This document shows positions 36,996 through 46,456 of a stretch of 64,000 nucleotides of DNA, piece after piece (positions within the stretch are counted from its first letter, which is position 1; each line of letters starts with the position of its first letter). A program made the translations under genes and the position numbers. This stretch comes from Campylobacter canadensis (lineage in GTDB: Bacteria; Campylobacterota; Campylobacteria; Campylobacterales; Campylobacteraceae): NCBI RefSeq assembly GCF_013177655.1, contig NZ_CP035946.1:372001-436000 (forward strand). Reading direction: 5' to 3'. A model generated the notes under the pieces. That model had not been told where the DNA came from. It searched no databases and was given only the letters and a program-made list of their open reading frames with translations.

Positions 36996-37514
36996 TTATT
37001 CCGAAATAACAAAGTCCGTAAAATAAAGATTTTTAATAAAACCATCATTTAAATTGTTATTGATTTTATTAATTATTTCTTCTTTTAATCTTTCTTTTCC
37101 TTTCGTTGTGCTTATTTCTTCTTTACTTTTTGAGCTAAGAATAGCCAAAATAGCATCTTTTATTACAGGTTTTTTCTTGTCAAGCTCCATTGTTAGAGTT
37201 GGTACATTTTGTTCTAATTCTAACCTGCATTTAAGGTATTTATTTCCACCATCGCTATTTAGATTAACGGTAAATGATTCTAATGGATACATAACACCAA
37301 TTTCACTTGCACTTGCATCTTGCTTTTTCTTGTTGTCTTTTTTGTTTTCTTGTTGGCTTACTTCATCAGTTTTTTCATCATCACCGCCTGAAAAAGCAGC
37401 ATAAATTACTAAACCACCAAGTGCTAAAACAACAACTAATAAAACACTAACTAGTATTAATACTAAGTTTGAACCTTTTGATTTTTTAACTACTTCTTCT
37501 TTTTCTTCTGCCAT
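36996..37514 (-). CDS. fliL: Flagellar basal-body-associated protein FliL
   Basis: 172 aa with one helix (about residues 17-37, LVLILVSVLLVVVLALGGLV), an acidic/Lys-rich linker and a periplasmic FliL domain (YPLESFTVNLNSDGG, KDAILAILSSKSKEEISTTK). FliL surrounds the stator and supports torque. It is the first gene of the operon fliL-acpS-MFS-cheB-cheR. Confidence 0.93.
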   Translation of the reverse strand: MAEEKEEVVKKSKGSNLVLILVSVLLVVVLALGGLVIYAAFSGGDDEKTDEVSQQENKKDNKKKQDASASEIGVMYPLESFTVNLNSDGGNKYLKCRLELEQNVPTLTMELDKKKPVIKDAILAILSSKSKEEISTTKGKERLKEEIINKINNNLNDGFIKNLYFTDFVISE

Positions 37515-37580
37515 TGATTAACCTTATTAAATAGAATTTAGCTTCATTCTACAAAAGTATATTTAATTAAGGATAATTTT

Positions 37581-38711
37581 ATGATTAAAAAGGTGTTTTT
37601 AGGGCTTGTAGTTTTAGTATTGATTATTATTTGTTTTTTTATTTTTTCAAAAGAAGAAAAAGAAGAATTGGTTAAAATTAAGCCAAGCATACAGGATTTA
37701 AAAATAAGTGTTGAAGCAGTTGGCAAGGTTTATACTGATTCTTTGGTTGAGGTTGCAACATTAGCAAACGGAGAGATAAAGGATTTTAGAGTAAAACTAG
37801 GAGATAAGTTAAAAAAAGGCGATATTATAGCGATTTTAGATGATGAAACAGAAAAAAATCAATTAGCAAGTGAAGAAAGCAAATTAGTAAATTTGCTTGA
37901 TGAAAAAAATTCAGCAAATGTAAGTTTAGAAGAAGCAAAAAACAAATTTACTTCTCAAGAAACACTTTATAACAAAGGTGCAAGTTCAAAGGATAGCTAT
38001 TTGAGTGCAAAGAGTAATTATTATGCTGCAATTGCAAAATTAAGCAGTATAGAAGCATCAATCAAGCAAACAAAAGCAAATATAGCAAGTTATAAAAATA
38101 ATCTTGATTTAACTGTGGTAAAAGCACCAATTGATGGTGTTGTAATTAGTGTTTATGCGTCTTTGGGTCAAACTATTAACTCAAGAACATCATCTCCAAC
38201 CCTGATTAAAATGGCAAATTTAGATGAATTAAAAGTAAAAATGCAAATTCCACAAAATGATGTAGCAAAATTAAAAGCAGGGCAGGTCGTAGAATACATA
38301 CCTTTAAGTGATGGAGCGGTAAAAAAAAGTACTTATTTAAGCAGTGTTGATGATGCAGATGTAACCGTGGTTGCAAATTCTAGCACTGATGGAGCTGTGT
38401 ATTATTATGCTAGATTTGATGCTTACAATGATAAAGACTTAAAAATAGGTATGGATGTGCAAAATACTATAATTATTCAAGATATTAAAGACGCACTTAC
38501 AATACCTATTAATTACCTTAGCAAGGATAAGGGTGGATATTATGTAAATATAGCTGATTTAAGCGAGCAAGGATATAAAAAAAGTTATGTAAAATTAGGT
38601 TTGAGTGATGATTTTAATATACAAATTTTAAGCGGATTAAATAAAGATGATGAAATTGTTTTATTAAACAAGAGTTTAGGTGCAAGCAATGATAAAGTTA
38701 AAATGCGTTAA
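37581..38711 (+). CDS. macA: MacA-type periplasmic adaptor of an ABC efflux pump
   Basis: 376 aa with an N-terminal membrane anchor (VFLGLVVLVLIIICFFIF). A lipoyl half-motif (ATLANGEIKDFRVKLGDKLK), a helical hairpin (residues about 95-160, rich in Lys/Ser/Asn) and the second lipoyl half (DLTVVKAPIDGVVISVYASL) follow, then beta-barrel and membrane-proximal domains. It links MacB to an outer-membrane channel. It overlaps macB by 23 bases. Confidence 0.9.
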   Translation: MIKKVFLGLVVLVLIIICFFIFSKEEKEELVKIKPSIQDLKISVEAVGKVYTDSLVEVATLANGEIKDFRVKLGDKLKKGDIIAILDDETEKNQLASEESKLVNLLDEKNSANVSLEEAKNKFTSQETLYNKGASSKDSYLSAKSNYYAAIAKLSSIEASIKQTKANIASYKNNLDLTVVKAPIDGVVISVYASLGQTINSRTSSPTLIKMANLDELKVKMQIPQNDVAKLKAGQVVEYIPLSDGAVKKSTYLSSVDDADVTVVANSSTDGAVYYYARFDAYNDKDLKIGMDVQNTIIIQDIKDALTIPINYLSKDKGGYYVNIADLSEQGYKKSYVKLGLSDDFNIQILSGLNKDDEIVLLNKSLGASNDKVKMR

Positions 38712-40623
38712 TAAATTTTATGGCAGCACGCAGGTTTTAAAAGATATAAATCTTAGTATTAGTGCAGGAGAATTTGTAATTTTACTTGGAAAAAGTGGAA
38801 GTGGCAAATCAACCTTACTTAATATGATAGGTTTAATTGATGAGCCAAATAGTGGAGAGTATTATTTTAAAGATAAGAATTTATATAAATTAAATAAAGA
38901 AGAAAAATCAGCTTTTAGGTCTATGAATTTTGGTTTTATCTTTCAAAGATACAATTTAATGCCAAGTTCTAGCGTGCTTGATAATGTTATTTTAAGTGCT
39001 TTATATGCTAAAAAAAATAAAGAAGAATCTATAAAAAGAGCTAAAGAATTGTTAAATAATTTAGAATTAGCCGAGCATATTAATAAAAAAGCAGCACATT
39101 TAAGTGGTGGTCAGCAACAAAGAGTAAGTGTTGCAAGAGCATTGATTAATAAAGCATCTTTTATCTTAGCTGATGAACCAACAGGAGCCTTAGATAGTTT
39201 AAACGGTATTAAACTTATGGAAATTTTAAAAGAGTTAAACGAAAAAGAAGGCGTTGGGGTTATTTTAGTTACTCACGATGAAACTTTATGTAAATATGCA
39301 AGTCGTGTAATTAAAATGAAAGATGGAAATATAATTAGCGATGAAATTCTTAAAGAAAAAAGCAAAGTAGAATTTAAAAAAACAGAAGAAAAACCAAGTA
39401 CATTTAAAGATAAATTCATAGCAAGTTCATCATTTTTCTTACAAAATGTAAGCCTTGCTTTAAATAATCTAATAACCCATAAAATGCGTTCATTTTTAAC
39501 TATGCTTGGTTTAATAATAGCCACTGCTTCAGTAATTAGCACAATAGCCTTAGGAAATGGCGGAAAAGCCGATGTTTTAGCAGAGATAAGCTTTTTAGGT
39601 AATAATCAAATTATAGTACATAAAGGTGCAAGAGATGGAGATAGAAACACAGCAAGATTAAGGGATTTAAAGCTTAGCGATTTAGAGCTTATAAAAAAAC
39701 TTGATTATGTAAAAGATGTTGGTATAGAAAGTTCTTTTCCTGGTGCTTATGTTACTTATAAAGATAAAGAAATTAATGTTGGAGCTACTGGGGTCTTTGC
39801 AAATTTTTTAGAAATTAATAATAAACAAATGCTTGAAGGTAGATTTTTTAATGATGATGAAGAAGCACAAGCTAAAAATATTTGTGTTTTATCTCAAAGT
39901 GTAAAAGAAACTCTTTTTAAGAATAATGAAGACCCTATAGGAAAGATAATTTATCTAAAAGGCAAACCTTTAAAGGTAATTGGTGTGATTAAAAAAGATA
40001 ACCAAGATAGAGATTTTGATATAAAAGTATATCTACCAAACAACACCTTATCTAAAAAGTTTGATGGTAGAAGAGATATTAGACAAATAATAGTACTTGT
40101 AAAAGATGGAGTAGATAGTACTTTTGCAGAAAGTAATTTAAAACAAGTTTTAGAAGTAAAAAAAGGTGAGAATTCAATAAGAACATTTAACCTAGATGCC
40201 ATTAAAAAGACTATTGAAAAAACAGCACAAAAGCTAAGCTTATTAATATTTGGTGTTGCCTTTATTGCAATGATTGTTGGTGGAATTGGGGTTATGAATA
40301 TTATGCTTGTTGTTGTTAAAGAACGAACAAAAGAAATAGGTATTAAATTAGCCATAGGCGCAAGCCCATCGTACATTAGTACAGGCTTTTTAATAGAAGC
40401 AGTTGTTTTATGCTCGGTTGCTGCTATTTTAGGAGTATTATTTTCTTTAGCTATTATTTTTACAATAAACAATCTTAATTTTATTGATATTAATATGATG
40501 ATAGATTATAAGGCTATTTTATTAGGCTTTTTTTCTTCTGTTATTGTTGGCTTGTTTTTTGGATATTTTCCTGCAAAAAGTGCTTCAAAATTAATTCCTG
40601 CACAAGCTTTATCTGATGAATAA
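38689..40623 (+). CDS. macB: MacB-type ABC transporter, ATPase fused to permease
   Basis: 644 aa from the ATG at 38689 (MIKLKCVNKFYGSTQVLKD). The N-terminal ATPase has Walker A (LLGKSGSGKSTLLN), signature LSGGQQQRVSVARAL and Walker B (FILADEPTGAL). Four helices with a large periplasmic domain after the first (residues about 285-515) follow, then the FtsX-type core (VKERTKEIGIKLAIGAS). It exports macrolides, peptides or similar through MacA and an outer-membrane channel. No TolC-type gene follows here. Confidence 0.93.
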   Translation: MIKLKCVNKFYGSTQVLKDINLSISAGEFVILLGKSGSGKSTLLNMIGLIDEPNSGEYYFKDKNLYKLNKEEKSAFRSMNFGFIFQRYNLMPSSSVLDNVILSALYAKKNKEESIKRAKELLNNLELAEHINKKAAHLSGGQQQRVSVARALINKASFILADEPTGALDSLNGIKLMEILKELNEKEGVGVILVTHDETLCKYASRVIKMKDGNIISDEILKEKSKVEFKKTEEKPSTFKDKFIASSSFFLQNVSLALNNLITHKMRSFLTMLGLIIATASVISTIALGNGGKADVLAEISFLGNNQIIVHKGARDGDRNTARLRDLKLSDLELIKKLDYVKDVGIESSFPGAYVTYKDKEINVGATGVFANFLEINNKQMLEGRFFNDDEEAQAKNICVLSQSVKETLFKNNEDPIGKIIYLKGKPLKVIGVIKKDNQDRDFDIKVYLPNNTLSKKFDGRRDIRQIIVLVKDGVDSTFAESNLKQVLEVKKGENSIRTFNLDAIKKTIEKTAQKLSLLIFGVAFIAMIVGGIGVMNIMLVVVKERTKEIGIKLAIGASPSYISTGFLIEAVVLCSVAAILGVLFSLAIIFTINNLNFIDINMMIDYKAILLGFFSSVIVGLFFGYFPAKSASKLIPAQALSDE

Positions 40624-41207
40624 ATACAATTAAACACAAAAGTCTATTTGTTTTAGCAAGTAGGCTTTTTGCCAACTAGTACTTATTGCAAAATCAATTT
40701 ATAATAAATTATTTTTACAATTATTTTAGCTGCTAAAAAACTAAATACTAATATAAAATAATTTTTACCAGCAGTACTTAAAAGACATTAGAAATTTTGC
40801 TAAAAACACAAAGAATAAAAGCACTTAAAAACTCAAATATTTTGTAAAATATTTTAAGCCTATTTAGTATTACGCTATTTATACATAGCCCAACAAAGCA
40901 CCTAGCCTAAAAAGTGCGTAATGAAAAAATTAGCCTTAGTGTAAAAATATACAATATAATTATAAAACTTTTAAATATTTATAAGAACTATAAAAATGCT
41001 TACTTTTATTGATATTAAACTAAAATACTCTTGTAAATAAAGATTAAAAGATGATAAATATTTTTAATATTAACCAAATAAATATGATTTTAACAAGAAT
41101 AATTTTTTATTAATTTACTATATATTAATTTTAATACATAAAATATCAGGCTTACTTTATAAGAAATTATAAAGTAATGTTTTAGACAAAACACCTTTTA
41201 AAGTAGT

Positions 41208-41265
41208 TAAATTACAATCTAATATTTTTTATCCCCCAAACCCTCTTTGTTTAGATTGTAATTTA
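41208..41265 (-). other. Long perfect inverted repeat with G/C-tract loop
   Basis: Arms TAAATTACAATCTAA (41208-41222) and TTAGATTGTAATTTA (41251-41265) are perfectly complementary and enclose a 28-nt loop. On the minus strand the loop contains GAGGGTTTGGGGGAT, otherwise rare in this AT-rich DNA. The form suits a small structured RNA or an mRNA leader or trailer. I show minus because the purine-rich loop is exposed on that strand. No -10 box is convincing. Confidence 0.4.
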
Positions 41266-41304
41266 CTTTTTCATTTTTTTTCATAGTTTTTGATTTAGAA
41301 ATAT

Positions 41305-41328
41305 ATAGGCTAGGAGAACCTAGCCTAT
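41305..41328 (-). terminator. Terminator of nrfHA
   Basis: A perfect 10-bp stem ATAGGCTAGG / CCTAGCCTAT with a 4-nt loop lies nine bases after the nrfA stop and is followed by ATATTTCT. Confidence 0.85.
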
Positions 41329-41337
41329 TGTAGTATT

Positions 41338-43011
41338 TTATTTGAAGTTTAGATTTTTGATATTCTCATCAACTTTTTTCATCTCATCAGTTGGTAAAGA
41401 TGCAGTTGGATAGTGATGGTCTAGCTTAGCAGGAGCATTAGGAATTTTAGCTTCTTTTGTGAATGTAATTTTTACATTAAATGGAGCTAATTCGTTAGCT
41501 AAAGTGCTTTGTCCTTCTCTTGCAATTTCTTTACATTGAGAAATAATTCTCATAAATTCTTGCGGAGAATGAAAACCATAAGAGTTTTCACTAAATGCAA
41601 CATCCCAGCGAATTTGTGCTTTTCTATGTGCGTATAATGATTTATCTAAAGCTTTTGAAATTGCTTCTTCTCTTGCTTTTTCATCTAAGTTTGCAAATTG
41701 TGGTAATTTTGCAAGTTCAGCACGAGCAGTTTTAATATCAGCAATTAAAGCTAAAAGATTGTTTTCACATTTTCTTAATTCATAAGCGTGGCGATTTTGA
41801 ATAAAGGCAATTCTATCTTTTAACACTTGTTCGCTTTGTGGGTGGCAAGTTTTACAAGAAGCATTTATATCAGCATAAGGAGTTAAGATATTGTGATTTG
41901 TAACCTTATTTGCCCCATATCTTTTGTAAGGCATATGACAATCAACGCAAGTTACACCACTTCTATAGTGTAATGAGCTTGAGTACATTTCAGCCTCAGG
42001 GTGTTGCATTTTAATAATTTTAGCCTTAGTGTCTTTATTTATAAAATCATAAGGGAATTCGCCATTTGCAAATTTTTCATCATAATATTCATCAAAATTT
42101 TCAATCTTAAAGGCTTCATCTTTTTTCCACTTAGTCCAAGGGAAGGTTAAAACGCTATCTTTTCCTTCAAAATAGTATTCAACATGGCATTGCATACAAA
42201 CATAATTTCTCATTTCTTTTCTGCTACCTTTAATACCGTGTTTTGCATCAGCTTCATAACCTCTTAAAACCATCGCATTAACAAAAGCAGGGCGAGTTAC
42301 TCTTAAGCTCATATCATCAGGGTTATGGCAATCTGCACAAGTTGAACCCATATGAGAGCCGTGAATTCCTTCACCATAAACGCTTTTTACCTTATCCATT
42401 ACATCAAAATATGGAATAGAATTCATCTTAGTCCAAGCTTCTTTCATCATTTGTCCGTTTTCTTGAACATCAAAAAATCCCATTGCTTTTTTACTTGATT
42501 CTACAGGATTATCTAAGAATAGTCCTTGTAATTTAGAGCTTGAATAAATAGCTTTTAAATAACCAGTGTGGCAATTTACACAAGCACCAGGCTGTCCTTT
42601 AAAAGCAGGTAAGCCGTGAGAATTTAAGAATTCTTTGTTATTTCTTTTTGTTTCTAATTGGTCTATTTGTGAATAATAGTGCGTTCTTGGTTTGCTATAA
42701 TCAACCGCAAAAGCATAACCATTCCAAAATGTCGTAGCAGCAGGCCAGCGAATGATTTTACTATATGGTAAAGAACCACCAAATGGAGTTTGTATATACT
42801 CATCTTTCATTTGCAAATAGCCATCAAGTTGTGCAGGGAAATTGCGTCCCCATAAAGCAAAATCAGGCTCATCATCGCTTTGAGCAAAAGTTTTTAAAGG
42901 TTGTGTTTTACTCTCGCCTTTATGCTCTGCAATATTTGTATTTAGAGCAAAAAGTCCAACCCCACCAAGTGCAGCTATAACACAGGCAGCTACATAAATT
43001 GATTTTGACAT
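41338..43011 (-). CDS. nrfA: Periplasmic pentahaem nitrite reductase (ammonia-forming)
   Basis: 557 aa with an N-terminal hydrophobic signal (SIYVAACVIAALGGVGLFAL). Five haem motifs appear in order: CVNCH, CADCH, CMQCH, CVDCH and CKTCH. The active-site haem, which in E. coli and Wolinella has a CXXCK motif with lysine ligand, is here also a CXXCH (first motif, GACVNCHTGYL). Reported C. jejuni NrfA has the same feature. It reduces nitrite to ammonium with six electrons, removing the product of Nap, and can also detoxify NO. It starts 11 bases after nrfH. Confidence 0.95.
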   Translation of the reverse strand: MSKSIYVAACVIAALGGVGLFALNTNIAEHKGESKTQPLKTFAQSDDEPDFALWGRNFPAQLDGYLQMKDEYIQTPFGGSLPYSKIIRWPAATTFWNGYAFAVDYSKPRTHYYSQIDQLETKRNNKEFLNSHGLPAFKGQPGACVNCHTGYLKAIYSSSKLQGLFLDNPVESSKKAMGFFDVQENGQMMKEAWTKMNSIPYFDVMDKVKSVYGEGIHGSHMGSTCADCHNPDDMSLRVTRPAFVNAMVLRGYEADAKHGIKGSRKEMRNYVCMQCHVEYYFEGKDSVLTFPWTKWKKDEAFKIENFDEYYDEKFANGEFPYDFINKDTKAKIIKMQHPEAEMYSSSLHYRSGVTCVDCHMPYKRYGANKVTNHNILTPYADINASCKTCHPQSEQVLKDRIAFIQNRHAYELRKCENNLLALIADIKTARAELAKLPQFANLDEKAREEAISKALDKSLYAHRKAQIRWDVAFSENSYGFHSPQEFMRIISQCKEIAREGQSTLANELAPFNVKITFTKEAKIPNAPAKLDHHYPTASLPTDEMKKVDENIKNLNFK

Positions 43012-43022
43012 ATTCTATCTCC

Positions 43023-43478
43023 TTAATTGTGTAAATGTCCTACACTTGTATGACAGTGTAAGCAGTCAAGTTTTTCGCCATTAAAATTAATCGCATTGTG
43101 TGCATAATCTTTGTGACAAGTTGCACAATTATTATTTACATCTTCATGCGTCATTTGTGCTGGCTCTAAATTAGGTGGATTACCTCCTACTGTAAAATAA
43201 TAGCCGTGCTTTAAGCCGTGATAAGCTTTTTTAGTCCAATAGGCAAAAAAGTCATTTTGAGGTAAATGACAATCTACGCAACCTGCATTAGAGCTATGAT
43301 CACCTTTAAGCCAAGAATCATATACATCAGTCATAATGTGGCATTTTGCACAGGCTTCTGGTTTATGCGTCATCATTAAAAAGCCATCAGCTATTATAAA
43401 AGTATAAATTCCACCACCAAAAACAATCCCGAACAGAATACAACAGGCTAATAAAAGTTTGTTTATTGGTTTTTTCAT
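43023..43478 (-). CDS. nrfH: NrfH, tetrahaem menaquinol dehydrogenase for NrfA
   Basis: 151 aa of the NapC/NirT family. One N-terminal helix (LLLACCILFGIVFGGGIYTFI) and four haem c motifs (CAKCH, CVDCH, CATCH, CLHCH) are visible. It takes electrons from menaquinol and hands them to NrfA on the periplasmic face. It is the first gene of nrfHA and diverges from flgE. Confidence 0.94.
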   Translation of the reverse strand: MKKPINKLLLACCILFGIVFGGGIYTFIIADGFLMMTHKPEACAKCHIMTDVYDSWLKGDHSSNAGCVDCHLPQNDFFAYWTKKAYHGLKHGYYFTVGGNPPNLEPAQMTHEDVNNNCATCHKDYAHNAINFNGEKLDCLHCHTSVGHLHN

Positions 43479-43803
43479 TTATACACCTTGTAAAAAAAAA
43501 TTAAGCTTTTATTCTACACTTTTAGCCTTAAAAATACTTGATGGTTATTAATTATTTTTTTTAAATTTGTTTTAAGTAATTTATATTTAAAAAACTATAA
43601 AATAAGGATTTTATAAAAAAGGATAATTTTAATATTTTTTAACACTATGTAATTATTTTTCTTTTTAGAAGTATTTTCTTATATAAAAATAAAAAATAAT
43701 TATCAAAAAATATATTTTATCTAAAAAAATCTATTTGAATTTAAATTTGGAACGGCTTTTGCTTTAAAGTGAAAATATTAAACTTTTAGTTAAAGGATAA
43801 ATT
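43479..43803. other. Divergent promoter region between nrfH and flgE
   Basis: 325 AT-rich bases with no coding frame. It must hold the nrfHA promoter on the minus strand (no confident box seen) and carries a clear sigma54 promoter for flgE at 43746-43765. Confidence 0.7.
43746..43765 (+). promoter_or_regulatory. Sigma54 (-24/-12) promoter of the flagellar hook gene
   Basis: TTTGGAACGGCTTTTGCTTT matches the -24 GG and -12 GC with exactly ten bases between. It lies 38 bases upstream of flgE. Hook genes belong to the FlgSR/RpoN regulon in Campylobacter. Confidence 0.88.
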
Positions 43804-46362
43804 ATGATGAGATCACTTTGGGCTGGCGTTACAGGTATTCAAGCCCACCAAATAGCAATGGATACAGAAGGTAACAATATAGCAAATGTTAATACAGTTG
43901 GTTTTAAATATTCAAGAGCAAATTTTAGTGATTTGATTTCTCAAACACAAAAGGTAGCAACAGCACCACAAGGAGAGTTAGGCGGTAAAAACCCAATGCA
44001 AGTTGGTTTAGGAACGCAAATTAACTCAATTACAAAAATCTTTAAACAAGGTTCTTTGCAAACAACCGATAAGCAAACAGACTTAGCTATTCAAGGAGAT
44101 GGATTTTTTGTAGTTAGCCCTGATGGTGGTAAAACTTATAAATATACAAGAAGTGGAGACTTTGTGCGTGATGCAAAAGGTAATTTTGTTGATAATAATG
44201 GCTACATAGTTCAAGGTTGGTTAAGAGATGAGCTAACAGGAGCAGTAGATACAACAAGTCCTATTAGAAATATAGTTATTAAACCAGGTCTTACAACTCC
44301 TGCAAACCCAACTTCTTATGTTTCAATTAAGGCTAACTTAAACTCAGGTAATAGTGTTGGCGATAAAAAAACACCAATTTACCAATTAGATAGCAACCAC
44401 GATTGGACTGATGTAAATGGTAATGGCATTAAATCAGACGCAGGTGTGCATAAAGAAAACGATACAGCAGTTAATTCTTTTATTACAAATAGCAATAAAG
44501 AATTACGCTTAAATGAGCGTGGCGTTGATATGGGTGTTTTATTTAATAAAGCAGGAGAAAGCTTTGGACTTAGAAAGGGTCAAGGTATTTGGGTTAGCTA
44601 TGCTGAGGCAAAAACAAAGAATTTAACTTTAGGTAACGGTCCAAACGGTCAGCCAACTATTGATAATGATGGAAAATTCAACACTGCAGCTACATTAAAT
44701 ATTGAAATTAACGGCACAAGAGCAAATGCTACTGTAAATACGGTTGGAGAATTAGCAGCAGCAATTAATGCAGTAACTAGTAAAACAGGGGTTCAAGCAA
44801 ATATAGTAAATGGTAATCAAATCGTTTTAGTAAATTCAAACAAAGATGGCACAACAGCAAGTATGAAAAACATTATTGTAAAGGCTGCTGATGGAGCTGT
44901 TGATACTACAGGTATTTTAAGCAACAATGGTATAGACCATAGTGCTGCACAAGGAAATGGTCAAAATGATAACAATAAAAGTATTGAAGTAATCACAGCT
45001 TATCAATACACCTACGACCCAAGCCCAGTAAATACCGAGCATAATCTAAATCCAAGCACAGCAAGAGCTTTTAGAACCACAGAAGATTTAAGAGAGGCTA
45101 TGCAAAAAGATGCAAGATTGTATGTAAATTACGATGGAAGACAAATTACAACCGCAAATTGGGCAACACAAGGCACAAAAAACGATGGAGTGCAAGTAGA
45201 AGTAAATGCAAAGGGAGAATTTGTAATTAAAAATCCAAAAGGTGATGCTTTCAATGAAGATGATGGCGATTTAATTGATATGAGTACAGAAGCAATTTAT
45301 AATCGTGCAGAAAAATTATGGGAAGAACGAAGAAAAGCAGACCCTGATATAGACGGTTTACCACCAGAATTTGGAGAGCAAACAAATGTGGCTTGGAATG
45401 AGCTAACTGATGCACAAAAAGCTATGTATATTGAGGCAAGACCTGAATTAACAACACCTGCAAATTCTAATGATAACGAAGACGATTTTAATATGTATTT
45501 AAGCATTAGCAATCTTACAAATCCTGCTAATAATATTAACGAAAATGATAAATTTATGAAAACAATGCAAGGTATGCAAGGTGCTTTAACAAGCGGAGAA
45601 AGTACTCGCCAAACTCAAGGATTATATTTAAGCGCTCATTCATCAAGTATTGATATTTATGATTCTTTAGGTACAAAACATTCAATCAAATACGATTTTA
45701 CAAAAATCGGTTATACAGATGATGGGGGTACTGAATGGGGCATAGTTATTCAAGTGCCAGAACCTTGTGAGATAAATATAAGTGGAGAAGGTCCTAAAAA
45801 TGTTTTAACAGGTTCAATTAGATTTAATTCCGATGGTTCTTTACAAGGTTATAGCCCTAGCTCTATTTCTTTTACAGCAAATAACGGCTCAACCCCTAAT
45901 CAAAACATAGATTTTAATTTCGGTAATCCAAATGATTTTGATGGAATTACAAGTTATGATAGAGAAAGTAATACAAGTGGTATTTCTCAAGATGGTTTTA
46001 GTGGTGGAGATTTAAGCGGTCTTAGAGTTGATGAGAGTGGTACTATAATTGGTTCATTTACAAATGGTCGTTCTTTTGCTTTAGCTCAAGTTGCTATGGC
46101 TACATTTACAAATAATGAAGGTTTAGAAGCAGAAGGCGGTAATGTATTTACTCAAACAAGTAATAGTGGAGAGCCAGTAATTGGTGCTGCTACAACGGGT
46201 GGTCGTGGTGCTATTCAAGCTAGTAACCTTGAAATGTCTAACGTGGATTTAAGCCGTTCTTTAACTCAATTAATAGTTGTTCAAAGGGGTTATCAAGCAA
46301 ACTCAAAAACAATCACAACAAGCGACCAAATGCTAAACACCCTTTTACAATTAAAACAATAA
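43804..46362 (+). CDS. flgE: Flagellar hook protein FlgE
   Basis: 852 aa. It shows the rod/hook N-terminus (MMRSLWAGVTGIQAHQIAMD with NNIANVNTVGFKYSRANF) and the C-terminal coiled-coil half (ASNLEMSNVDLSRSLTQLIV, then QRGYQANSKTITTSDQML). The long central insert (residues about 170-640) forms the exposed hook surface and is typical of the large Campylobacter hook proteins. It assembles about the rod under the FliK ruler. A sigma54 promoter precedes it and a terminator follows. Confidence 0.96.
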   Translation: MMRSLWAGVTGIQAHQIAMDTEGNNIANVNTVGFKYSRANFSDLISQTQKVATAPQGELGGKNPMQVGLGTQINSITKIFKQGSLQTTDKQTDLAIQGDGFFVVSPDGGKTYKYTRSGDFVRDAKGNFVDNNGYIVQGWLRDELTGAVDTTSPIRNIVIKPGLTTPANPTSYVSIKANLNSGNSVGDKKTPIYQLDSNHDWTDVNGNGIKSDAGVHKENDTAVNSFITNSNKELRLNERGVDMGVLFNKAGESFGLRKGQGIWVSYAEAKTKNLTLGNGPNGQPTIDNDGKFNTAATLNIEINGTRANATVNTVGELAAAINAVTSKTGVQANIVNGNQIVLVNSNKDGTTASMKNIIVKAADGAVDTTGILSNNGIDHSAAQGNGQNDNNKSIEVITAYQYTYDPSPVNTEHNLNPSTARAFRTTEDLREAMQKDARLYVNYDGRQITTANWATQGTKNDGVQVEVNAKGEFVIKNPKGDAFNEDDGDLIDMSTEAIYNRAEKLWEERRKADPDIDGLPPEFGEQTNVAWNELTDAQKAMYIEARPELTTPANSNDNEDDFNMYLSISNLTNPANNINENDKFMKTMQGMQGALTSGESTRQTQGLYLSAHSSSIDIYDSLGTKHSIKYDFTKIGYTDDGGTEWGIVIQVPEPCEINISGEGPKNVLTGSIRFNSDGSLQGYSPSSISFTANNGSTPNQNIDFNFGNPNDFDGITSYDRESNTSGISQDGFSGGDLSGLRVDESGTIIGSFTNGRSFALAQVAMATFTNNEGLEAEGGNVFTQTSNSGEPVIGAATTGGRGAIQASNLEMSNVDLSRSLTQLIVVQRGYQANSKTITTSDQMLNTLLQLKQ

Positions 46363-46369
46363 TTTTTAC

Positions 46370-46395
46370 TTTCCCTTGTAGCTTTACAAGGGAAA
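46370..46395 (+). terminator. Terminator of flgE
   Basis: A perfect 11-bp stem TTTCCCTTGTA / TACAAGGGAAA with a four-base loop starts eight bases after the flgE stop. Confidence 0.85.
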
Positions 46396-46456
46396 AAGTA
46401 TCTTTAAAGTTACTTAAATTTACAATATCACTTAACTTTACTAAGCTTAGTTGTAA

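Larger units (their letters stand above)
40624..41337. other. Intergenic region between macB and nrfA
   Basis: 714 very AT-rich bases. I see no coding frame with a ribosome site. Recognisable are a 15-bp inverted repeat with long loop (41208-41265) and the nrfA terminator (41305-41328), listed separately. The rest shows no signal I can support. Confidence 0.6.
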
